From assembly GCA_019775845.1 (NCBI GenBank), contig JADQAV010000026.1, positions 372,001 to 436,000 of the forward strand: a DNA stretch of 64,000 nucleotides, given 5' to 3'. The first letter of the stretch is position 1; each line of letters starts with the position of its first letter. Source of the DNA: Myrmaecium sp. VS I D KN 1 (Eukaryota; Ascomycota; Dothideomycetes; Valsariales; Valsariaceae). Of the stretch, positions 34,277 through 44,330 are shown piece by piece. The notes beneath the pieces are model-generated. The model had not been told where the DNA came from and did not search any database. It saw only the letters and a program-made list of their open reading frames with translations. The translations under genes and the position numbers were made by a program.

Positions 34277-35882
34277 GTTGAGTGAGTGGGTGCGTTTTTT
34301 TCATGGGAGGGGTGGCTTGCTGCATCGAAGGATGGTGTGTGTGGCAAGATAACGCCTAGTAACTGTGATTGTGGGAGTGTTGCATTGCATTGCATTGCAT
34401 TGTCCTTCTTTATTATTGGCATCTGTTGTTTGGGAGGAAAGGTTGTGCTATTTTGTCACTCTTTGCCTCTTTCTTTTCTTGGTTCTGTCCGCATCATGTA
34501 GTTCGAGGTTCGAACTCCGAGGTGATGGGAGTGAGGGCGTGAGGAGTGCAGAGGGGAAAGGCGTTTTGGGAAGCTCTCGTTCGTGTGGTCTTCTGTGCAG
34601 AGCGTCGGCGTCGTCACTCTTTTTCGATCCCTAATCCTATTATTTCCCAGCGAGCAGACATACGTGTTGAGGGAAAGGGAGGATCCTTCCTCTTTGCGCA
34701 TATCACTCCTTCCTTTTCTTACATTTTCTTTACGCGTATTCTGTCTCATCCGATCTCCGTGACTTCCTTTGTTTTCCTTTTAACTATACGCTCTCTCGCT
34801 CTATGGATGGAATAACAAGAGAGGAAAAGTAACAGACCCGTCTCCTTCTTCCTCCAGTAGTTCCCAAAAAAGTCCAAGGAATCCCGCGTGCCTACGTGCT
34901 GACTCGTGAGAATGATGATGAAAGTACATAAGACATCGCCCAAACAAACCTTGCACCCCTCATCCTCCCTCCCCTTTTCCCATGACAAAAGGGGGACGGC
35001 AAAGTAGAAAACGGTTCTTATACGGATGGGAATCGGAAACTGGCGGAGGAAAAAGGTGGTGGACAGATCGACGGGATGAATAATCTAGATTAAGGGTATC
35101 AGAAGAAGAAAGCCGGAGAGCTTCCAGCACGCATGGGATGCTTCTGTCCATCGATGCGAGAGAGCCCCTCACACACAAGCATACCTGAGGGAGTTGACAA
35201 AAAAAAATCATGAAGACGCTGCTGCTGCTGCTGCTGCGATGACCCACCCGCAAGCACCCCAAAAAGGAAAGAAAGAGAAAAGAAAAAAACAGAAATCCGA
35301 CGTGAGGACGTCTCGTCCTCAAAATGAAGGAAAACTCCAAAGCGCTCGCTCGCTCGCTCGCTCAAATTTCGCTTCAGAAAAGATGCCATGCCCCCTGATG
35401 GCCCCTCATACCCACTCATACACAGACAGACATGATCTGTGATACTGACTGCTGAATCTCTCGTTCACACACCCACCCATCCGACCCTTTCCCAGTCCAT
35501 AGATACCCGTGCGAGTTGTCCGTTTGAATGATCAACGAAAAGCGTGAAAGACTCCCAACCCCCTTTCCGTTCGCAAACCGTTCCCGTAGCAGACCGGCCA
35601 GCCGGTGTGCAACCGAGTATGAATGACATGGTGGAGAAGTCGTCCCTTGGAGGAAAAGAAAAGGCCGAGACAATTCGGAGAAGGAGGGAGCGTGGTCGAA
35701 GTTCCAGCCGCGCTGACGCCTGGTGAAGAAGATCCGATCCAACCTGACCATATCCAGATCATATGAAGTCGTCATCATAAAACCCTTCCGTTCGTGACAT
35801 GTGATCTTGTTGAAGAAAGCCAACCGACCTTGATCGTACGCAATAAACCCTCTTGTCCTTCACCATGTCCATCCGTCTCTGT
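34277..35882. other. Convergent 3' flanks of kinesin and frq
   Basis: No gene supported in 1.6 kb. Small simple repeats: ATTGC x4 (near 34382-34401), GCTGCT run (35219-35238), CGCT run (35344-35363). Confidence 0.45.
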
Positions 35883-38379
35883 TCACATCTCCGCACTCGC
35901 ACTCCTTCCCTCATCGTCCACGCCCGTCTTCCTCAGCTTCCCCGCATCAGGCTGGTGCGCGTGCTCGCTCGTCCGTTGTCGCTTCAGGCTCGCGGGGGCC
36001 TGCGGACGTGGCTGGCTCCCGGTCCAACCACCACCTCCCGAACCCGCTGCGCTCGTGCTCACGTTGCCTCCTCCTCCACCGCCGGACAGTGACGGGGCGG
36101 AGCTCGTCCCGCCACCGCGGAGGCCTTTGGTGCTGCCGACGACCCCTTTGGTGCTACTCAAAGGGGACATGGCGCGAGGAGCCATGTCGTCCTCGACTTC
36201 ATCTTCCTCCTCGATGCTTTTCAGCGAGCTGCTGCTGCTCCGACCGTCCGCCCCACGAAGGCCCGACATCTTCTGCTCATGTTCTGGAGAGGAGACGGTT
36301 CCGTGGCGTAGTAATGCCGGACTGTTGAATCCGCTTCCGCCACCTGCTGTCGCCGCCGACGAACCGGCAGGAATTTCGTCCGCAAGACGATCGGCCATGT
36401 CTGCATCGAACTCACGCGCCTTGAGCCGCACATCGACCGGATCCAAGCGTACTGCGGGCGCAAGGAAATCGAGCTCGTCATCGCTGTCGGCGTCATCGAG
36501 ACTGGCATCGGATTCGTTCTGGCGCTCTGCGGAGACGCTGTTGATGTCATCGCCGCTTGACGAATCGCTGACACTACTCTCGGAGGCATATCCGATACGC
36601 TGACGTGCGGTGGGAAGTAGCGGGTGAGTCGTCGAAGGAGGAGGAGGGTCGAAGCTGGACTCGTCGCCCTCGGAGCCCGAGCCGAATTCGGAATCGCCAA
36701 CTTCACCAGATGAGCTGTCCAGAGGGAGGAAGGACGGCGGTGGCAGTTCCGACGCAGGGAGTTGACGATGCGTCGTCTTGATGATCTCCGGCTGTAGGAC
36801 GGGCGTGTAAGTTCCTGTCGGCAAACCCACTGGCGTACTACTTCTCCCAAGGCTGTCGGAAGTCGAGGAGAGCGCGTTTGCAATCTGAGGAGGATAGTGC
36901 CTGGCCTGAGTGGCATGTGTGGCTGCGGTGACTGCGTGGGGGGCAGCAGGCGACCGACGTTGTCGCATCTGGACGTCGATTGCGAAATTATCCTCAGGCT
37001 GCACACCACCAACGCCCGAAACCTCAAAATCGTAAGGCTTAGGCTCTGGATCAGTCTCATTGCTTCGAGGTGAGCTGCTGGCGGTTGAGGGGAACTGAAG
37101 CGCAGGCCCGCTAGACGTGGAACTTCTGTCGACCTCCATACTATCCAACTCATCCAGCGGGAGCTTGGAAGCGTCGTTTAGAGGCCCCTTGCTGTCCTCC
37201 ATCTCGGACACTGCGTGACCCTTGCCTTGGACGTAAGTGGTGCCGACAGGCTGTGTGCTGATGCTATAGTACGCGGGTAGAGGTGTCTGAGTAGGTACTT
37301 CAGGGCCGGGATCGCGGCTAAGATCTGTACAGAATTTCGCCTTGTAGAATATGATCGGACCGTCTTCTCGCCGCCGTCTTGAGGAGGCGCTATGTTTTCC
37401 CGTGCTCGTGAATCCGGACGAGTCATGAGCGCCGATCGGAGCCGGATAGGATGATGCAAAGGAACTCCGCGTCGCTGAGGCGTCCTCGTCCGAGTCCGCA
37501 GCATGGTGGAACAGAGGCGTATAAGAGAGCCTGTGCTTCTCCTTTCGCTTCCGAACCGTGTGCGCGGAGGTCTCGCTGTCGATCCTAGCAGGATTGGGTC
37601 TCTTGCTTCCGGTCTTCTTGGCGTGCACGGCGTGTGCCGTCGGCTCGTTACCGAGATGTTCGGGGGAGCTATCCGTACTGATTTGACTCATGTTAAAACC
37701 TCCTTTCCAGCGAACCTTTCGCCCGTCCGGAGACAGCTCGATCTTGGTACTGTATTCTTGAATCGCCTTCTTGACAAAGTCAGTGGTCACATTGATGGTG
37801 TGCAGCTGCGCCATGTTCATCAGCAGATTCAAATAAATCCAGCTTTGCTGCTCCGATTCCGCATTTTCCGAAGATACATCCGGCGGGGAGAAGCCAAGGT
37901 GTCGGATGTAATCCATGTTCTCACCAGGCACCTGCGCACGATGAGGATCCAGATCCAACGGTCGGGTAGGTCGTTGGTGAGGAGACGTGGAGCTTGAGCC
38001 ACTCGAAGGTTCCTCCTGCGCAGCCGTCGAAGAGGAAGGGCGGTCATGTTCCGAGAGCGATGGATTCGGCCCGCGGATGGTCATAATTCGAGCTTCACGA
38101 TGCCCTTCTTTACGGCTACGTTTGCCGCTGGCTTTCATGGCTCGACGGTCGGCTTTAGCAGCAGATTGCGCCACTTCTTCTTGCTGCATTGGCTGCTGCT
38201 GTCCTTGGGTCGCGCCCTTACCGGCGAAGACTTGCTCCAAAAGGCGGACGACCATCTTCTTCCGGGCCTTTTCCGACATCCACATACTCTGACGCGGCAG
38301 GAGTCCAGGAGGGATATCCTCGAGATAGGACTGTATACTACGATCCTGATGCTCCTGACGCTCCTCTTGTTGTTGTTGT

Positions 38380-38410
<31 letters not shown>

Positions 38411-39400
38411 TTAGATTACTGCCGGTGCTATTGGCGCCGGACTGCTTGCTATGATATCCACTATCGTGGCCTGAGGCAGCCATGGAACTGGCTTGCTGAC
38501 CCGACGTCGACATCGAAGCATATCCGGATTCCGCAATATGCGGAGACAGGTTCGCCTGCTGTTTTAGCCGTGTGTCTGATGCCTTTGGCTCGGGGGGGCC
38601 CTGTGCCGCTATTTCAGGCGAGTCCGTGGGCTCGGCGTCAAGACTCTCGGCAAATTTTCGCAAGGTCTGTTCCAGCTCTTTTTTCTTGTGCGGCGGAAGT
38701 CCATGTATGCGGACCTCAAACAGCTTCTCGTCCTGTAGATGAGCGTCGTAGAGCTTTTCAAATTTCTTCAGCTTCTTCTTCAGCCTTTGGTTAGCAATGG
38801 TGAGGTCATCGATGACGCTCCTGAAGTCCTCAGAACTGCTCCCGTCAGCATACCGACGTGCCGCCCCCGACCTCGAGGGCATGTTCGCGCGCTGGGCATG
38901 ATAGCTGAGATACTGGAGGCCGGCCTGTTCAGGTGGTGTTCCCGAAGAGGAGAGATTGCGGAGAAAGAAAGGCGGCTCATCTGCTACGGAGACGTTAGCG
39001 ACATAACAGTCCTGGCGCTCGCGGGCTTTTTTTCAGACTGACTGTCCAGGGAAACGTTGTGCGTGTCTTTCACGTTGTTGTTAGAACTGTCGAACCAGTT
39101 GTTGACATCGCTGCTCTCGCCGGAGCTCTGCTTATGAGCACTCGGCTTGAAGGACTGGGTTTGCTGAAGGGTCGGCTGGCTGGCTTCGCCCTTTTCATCG
39201 CCCTGTTGCCCCAGGCTGGAGGACGAAACTCTCGTTCTGGGCGGAGAGTGCAAGAGAGAGACGGACTGATGCGCAGGAGGGCGCCGAGGGTGCGGGAAAT
39301 TCGAGGTGCGCGGTGCGGAGGGCGCCTCGGCAGTCTGGGGAAGTTGCTGTAGCGGCTGCTGGCGCTGCTGGTCGTGCAGCTGCTCCGTGTCTTCGGTCAT
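35883..39400 (-). CDS. frq: Circadian clock protein FREQUENCY
   Basis: Negative element of the fungal circadian oscillator; in Neurospora it binds FRH and CK1 and inhibits the White Collar complex. Two exons: 39043-39400 and 35883-38983; 1152 residues. N-terminal region with SSGESSDVNNWFDSSNNNV, then DEPPFFLRN after the splice. The coiled-coil dimerisation segment ~172-235 contains DFRSVIDDLTIANQRLKKKL and DEKLFEVRIHGLPPHKKKEL. Poly-Gln (14 Q) lies at ~312-325. SYLEDIPPGLLPRQSMWMSE is followed by KKMVVRLLEQVF. Then come a basic NLS-like KASGKRSRKEGHREARI, RPTRPLDLDPHRAQVPGENM with DYIRHLGF, and a CK1-interaction-like block (WIYLNLLMNMAQLHTINVTT, SPDGRKVRWKGG). The rest is Ser-rich and acidic with a Gly-rich tail, fitting extensive phosphorylation. 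The exact acceptor of the intron (38984-39042) has a CAG alternative 3 nt downstream. Confidence 0.96.
38367..38408 (-). repeat. Poly-Gln tract in FRQ (14 codons)
   Basis: Fourteen consecutive CAA/CAG codons on the minus strand, flanked by Lys and Glu codons. Confidence 0.95.
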
Positions 39401-40453
39401 CGTGCCAGCCGCCAGCCGCGTGGGTTCAGGTTAGGGAGGAGCAATGCGAAGCTGGGGGCTCCTCAGACGTCCGCGGAGCCAAGGTGAGGAAGTTGGAAGA
39501 AACAAGGATCGAGTCAGGCGGGATGGGGAAGGTGGCACCCAGGCGGCGGCGGTGGTGAGTACTAAGGTATCGAAGGAATCGGTGAGAGATCGCAAATTGG
39601 GGGAGGAGAGGTCCACGGAGTGTGGAGGCGGGTTCGGGACGGAGGACAGGTGGTGGACAGGCGGAGGCACCCATCGCTGGGGGATGTGAGGGTGACCTGG
39701 TGCCGGTGTGCCTGTGTGCCTGCGTGCCTGCGTGCCCTGTGTGTCTGTCCGACTTCCCATCGTGGCTCACGATCGCGGCGGATGGCAGTGGTGTGGGGGG
39801 GGCGGCGGATTTGGGCACCCCGATCGGGAGCTGTGAAAGGCGCTTCGATGCTTGATGGCCGGTCGGGTGGAGCTCTAGAACTGCTGGCCGCCGGCGACGT
39901 CTGACGGGATGCGCCGGTCCCCCCTCCAACCCGGCCAACCCGTCCAATCCGTCCGATGCCAATACCCAGCGATGCATCCACATCCGGCACCGCGCCTGTC
40001 CCTGGCGGCACCTGCTCCCTACGAAATGGGCTGATTCTCCCGCCGACCGCCCCGATGGCCAGTACAAATTCAAGATCGCGGTCGCCCTCCCTAAAAGCCG
40101 CTACGCCCTCATCCTTGACCCAACGCCCCGGTCAAGCTCGTCATCTCGATTTCGCACCCGCCGGACTGCAGCATGGGACCGGGGTTGTCACTTTCAAGTT
40201 TCCTACTACTCCGTATCCGTGCGGTCTCTTCATTACAATACGCTCGCAGCAGGCATCCCCTCTTCCTTCGTCTTGTACGCGACTGCGTCACTACAGTCGA
40301 TTCATCGTCGGTACGGATAGGTAGTTAAGGATCTTCGGTATATTCAGGTAAGCTAATTTACAGCACCGAGATTCGTTCCGCCCGCTGGCAGTGGTTGGGA
40401 GCAGGCAGTCCACTTCCTAACGTTATTGTACAGCATCCGTCATGCATCGGCAG

Positions 40454-40464
40454 GATCGAGATCG
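40454..40464. promoter_or_regulatory. Candidate light-response element A upstream of frq
   Basis: GATCGAGATCG, a direct GATCG repeat about 1.06 kb before the frq ATG. White Collar (GATA-type zinc finger) light-response elements contain paired GATNC/CGATN cores. The match is short and could be chance. Confidence 0.35.
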
Positions 40465-40491
40465 CCTCTCACGCTCTTCCGCCGAACCACG

Positions 40492-40507
40492 CGATCCCCC
40501 TCGATCC
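40492..40507. promoter_or_regulatory. Candidate light-response element B upstream of frq
   Basis: CGATCCCCCTCGATCC, two CGATCC cores ten bases apart, 28 bp from candidate A. The pairing of GATCC cores fits the GATNC...CGATN form described for Neurospora light-response elements. Confidence 0.4.
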
Positions 40508-40980
40508 ATGTTTCAATACAATGACAATACGGTATACCGACTGGATGCGACGCACATTTCAATTTCTTCATGCTAGAACTGTCCATGTTGCTTGCTGGTG
40601 GCGGAACCTGCCTCGGCGTCCGACGAGTCAGTCGCACTCCACAAATCGGCGGGGGCCTCCTTTCCTCGGACAGGAAATTGGCAGACAGTAGGTGGGTTAT
40701 GCAGCGTTACTTTACGCCGCTTGACAAAAATTGAATTGACGTTACGGTAATATAATACGGACGCTTCGAGGATGATCTCCGGTCTCTTCGCCCGGCTCCC
40801 CGTTACAGTGTGCCAAGTGCCGCAGCATCGCTAGCTAAGCGGATGTGAGGTCATCTTGACGAAACGACGATCCGGATGCTTCCTCACCCTTTTCACCATC
40901 GTATTCGCTCAGCGGCCTCGTATAGAGTAGTCTTCCTATGTGGGCACCCTTCTAATTGATGTTGTAGGTAAATAGTGCGA

Positions 40981-42714
40981 TGGAGTTACAGATCCGACTA
41001 ATCAGAGATGTCCTCCTTGCACGCAAATATCGTACGGAGTACATAACCAAACGTCACTCAGCGTACCGTAAGTATCGATACGTAACGCTACCAAAGCGGG
41101 GAGACATGGCCCTGAGGACTGACGAACGCCCTGGCCCAAAAGCCCGTGCGCATCGCCGCACCCCTCTCGCGTCGGATTGCATGGCTTCTGGTTCCAGCCA
41201 ATGGCAACGCGTGGCCGAAAGCGCTAAGACCAGCTGCTGCCCGCCCCCCGTCGTACTAGCCACCTTAGTCCAGGACTTTCACCGAAGCATTACTCAGGAG
41301 CAGGTCCCGCCGCCGATCGCCTGCCCCCTTTCAAAGAATCCCCTCGCCAGGCCTCAGGCAGCCAACGAACCAACCAACAGCGGTACCTACCGGGGGGGCG
41401 TCAGGTTCGAAACGGTCGGAAGGACTCCGTCTCCGGGGCAGCCAGCACCTAGTCGATCGCAGAACCCCCCCTTCTCGCTTCTCTCTTCACGTTACCCGCC
41501 CTTTTTCTCGTCTGTGAGAGGAGGGAGGAGCTGGCAGGCTCTCAACTCTCAGCTCCGCTTCGCTTCCGATCACATTCTCTCCTCCTCACACCATCCCGCG
41601 TCATGCCTTTTTTTTTCCTCGTCGCGTGCTCCGATCAGGAGGAATGGGCGTCGCTGTCAGCGCCCACGGTCTTCCACGCCGGGACACAATCGACGCCATC
41701 TCAGTATGGATATTTTATCGTCTCATCCTCATGCAAGGCAAAAGAGTGATGCGAGGGGGTTGGATCGGTTTCGGCGAAGAGGACCGTGTCCGGGAGAGGG
41801 GCCGCTGGTTGTTTTGATTGGCTATACTAGGGTTTCTGGAAGGTCGGTCGGGTGCTTTGGCTTTCTTTCTTTCTCCTGTCATCGCTCCGAAAAAGAGATC
41901 GGCCGATCGATCATTTTTATTCCCATTCCCTCCCTGCCTCCTCCCCTCTCCGATTCACCCAGAAGTATACGTCAGCCAGTCATCCAGCGGGCAAGAAGAA
42001 GAAAGAAAATAAGCAACCCGCCGTGCCGCTGTAAGTCCTCCTTCTCAACTGCCGTCCGTCTCACGATCAGCGACGCGGGATGGAGAGAGAGGGCCTGGAT
42101 TACTCGTCTCTTCTCTTTTCTTCCATGTTGGGATGCGTCATGAGCAACCGTACAGAGTACTCATAGGTGCATATTACAGTATGTAGGTAGGTAACATACT
42201 CAGCTATCACCGGAAGAAAATAATCCAAGCAAATGAAATCCTAGGTAATGTAGTCGGTCCGTAATAGGTAGGTAAAATACCTACCACAATCATCCACTTC
42301 ATCCTGCCCATCGCTCTCTCCCCATCCCATTGGTTCGGAGCCGATTACCGGCAGCGCGCCAGGTCCAGCTGCACGCTGCTGCATCGGTTCGTACGACAAC
42401 AACAGATCCCATCCCATCCATCCATCCATCCATCCATCCCTAGTACCTAGCGGATCAGGAATGTGTGTGTATGTGTGTGTGTGGGTTGGTGGGGTGGTTT
42501 CGTGGTCTTTTTTTTTGCTCCTTCGCTTTCCCCGTCCCCCTCGCTGCCTCCAGTGAATTGTCAAGCTCCCGTCTTTCTTTCTTTGTCGATGGCATTCCCG
42601 TCCTCCTCCGACGCCGTCGGAGGATGCGGAGCGGAGCGGGAGTATGTTATATACTTACGAAGGCAGACTTCGTCAGGAAACACCCGCTGTTTAAAGGAGG
42701 GATGAATTATTCCG
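40981..42714. other. Gene-poor stretch with simple repeats
   Basis: A 387-codon plus-strand ORF fills 40980-42143 but has random-looking composition and no family resemblance, so it is not called as a gene. CT-rich DNA at ~41460-41600 looks promoter-like but leads to no convincing CDS. Simple repeats: (ATCC)n at ~42408-42440, (GT)n at ~42462-42484. The palindrome-like GATCGGCCGATCGATC lies near 41899. Confidence 0.4.
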
Positions 42715-43520
42715 TATAGGTAAGAGTATACTAGGTATGATGTACTATGGTCAGTCACCGAAGGTATCACGATTAATAGAAATCTAGGAGGAATAGAGGT
42801 TAGTCGGGTAGGTTAACTTCTTCTTACTTCTGAGTCCTATAAGAGTAATAACTCTTGATTCGATATACTTAGTTTATATAAAAGAAATTAGATTTTACTT
42901 CAAGTCACTCTTCTTTAATTCTCGAGATCTTAGATTAATTCCCTAGGGTATATTCCAGATAGTCTACGTCCGTTTTCTACATAAGCTCGTTCTAGTGCTC
43001 TTATAATATACTATAAAAGCTGCTCTATCCTATTCTAAAGTTAATTTTTTCTCCTTCTCTTTAATATAACGGATATGATCCTATCTACGGGTCTTTAATA
43101 TTATCTTCCCTTTTATTCGTTTCCCTTAGATAAAGATAAGGAGTAAGGCGTGATCAGGAAGTAAGGGTAAGGAGCTAAATAGTAATAGATATTAAGAATA
43201 GGAAAGGGGAGAGAAGTAAAGGAGGGAAAGTAAGACGAGACGAGAGAGTAAGGAGTAGTTACGGAAGCACTGAAAGGATAAAAGAGGACGTGGTTCTTAC
43301 CCCCTACTACTATATAACTTATCCTCGTTCTCTCTTGTTCAGTTTCCTTCTCCGTCTAATATAGATAGTTTAAGTGAGTTAAGTCCGGATTATCGCGTCT
43401 TCTCCTCCCAGACCTCCACTTCAGCCGCAGCAGCAGCGAGAGAACCGCTCTAATCCAGTCCGCTATAAATAAATATATCCCCTATCCTAGTATCCACCTG
43501 CTAAGCTACCTATCTACTAA
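42715..43520. other. AT-rich, TpA-enriched RIP-like block
   Basis: AT content is sharply higher than in the flanks. TpA is very common while CpA and TpG are nearly absent: several 60-base lines (for example 43081-43140 and 43201-43260) contain none of either, but 5-9 TpA. This is the expected footprint of repeat-induced point mutation on a former duplicated sequence. No reading frame or terminal repeat is recognisable, so the original element cannot be named. Confidence 0.65.
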
Positions 43521-43562
43521 CCTCCCTAACCACCCAAAGGAAGAAAGAAAAGAAAGTAAAAG

Positions 43563-43645
43563 GAAAAAGAAAGAGAAAAAGAAAGAGAAAAAGAAAGAGA
43601 AAAAGAAAGAGAAAAAGAAAGAGAAAAAGAAAGAGAAAAAGAAAG
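43563..43645. repeat. 12-bp purine minisatellite (AAAAAGAAAGAG)n
   Basis: About seven near-perfect copies of AAAAAGAAAGAG, next to the RIP-like block. Confidence 0.95.
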
Positions 43646-44330
43646 GAGAATCGCCCTCTCACCATATCCCGTCAACGACAGACCTTATAAACCTCGCCTT
43701 TAGCTTCTCTAATTCTTCTCTTTTTCCTTCTTTGGATTCTTCTCCGATTTCCTCCCCTTCTAAAGTCAGACATCCCTCGTCCTTCCCCAATTAAGGACGG
43801 GAGCTGTTCCTTTTCCTCCTCCTATTCTCCTATTCCTTTCGCTCATCCATCGTTCCCTTCCCTCTCTATCCGCTGACTACTGATGCCATCATCCGATATC
43901 AGCCACCTGACAGCTCGTGGGAAGAACTACAAGTAGGGAAGCAGGGAAGCCATACATCCATCCATCCATCCCCTCAAGCGTCAATCGATCGGTCAAAAGT
44001 CACAGTTCCGCGTTAAAAAAGTAAAATAACTGGCAGACATGTCTCCAAAAATCCCGCAAAGAAAGCAGAGAAGATTGAGGTTAATCTAAATGTATTATGA
44101 TTAATCAATCCCTTCATGAATGAATAGCCTCCTTTTTCCCACCACGCCGTCTCATTCTGCCCTTTGTTTGCCTCCATACTTGCTTCTAATATATTCTTTT
44201 CCCCCGGATATGAAGAAAGAAGCTCTATAAGAGCACACACACACATCTATAGAAGATCCACATCCTCGAATCCCCATAACGTCCATACATGATCGTACAT
44301 GCAACGTAGATACCTCAGCCACCCACAGCA
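43646..44330. other. Intergenic, 3' flank of orphan gene
   Basis: No gene supported. A short (ATCC) run lies near 43958-43971. Confidence 0.4.

Larger units (their letters stand above)
39401..40980 (-). promoter_or_regulatory. frq upstream region / possible long 5' leader
   Basis: No gene supported. This is the 5' side of frq. Neurospora frq has a long 5' leader and promoter light-response elements; the equivalent should lie here. Short ORFs in this stretch have random composition. Confidence 0.5.

Noticed and set aside
33344-34422. Long minus-strand ORFs antisense to the kinesin gene
   Set aside because: They overlay the acidic and HhH part of a well-supported kinesin CDS and are poly-Ser/Arg reflections of it.
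34501-34530. GGTTCGAACTCC, resembling a tRNA T-loop
   Set aside because: Flanking bases do not form the T-stem, and no acceptor or anticodon arm is found around it.
40980-42143. 387-codon plus-strand ORF
   Set aside because: Composition looks like translated non-coding DNA (Arg/Ser/Pro/Cys scatter), no domain, no signal, no splice logic; probably chance in GC-rich DNA.
43563-43645. Tandem repeat as a possible CRISPR array
   Set aside because: Continuous 12-bp purine repeat without spacers; simple minisatellite in a eukaryotic genome.
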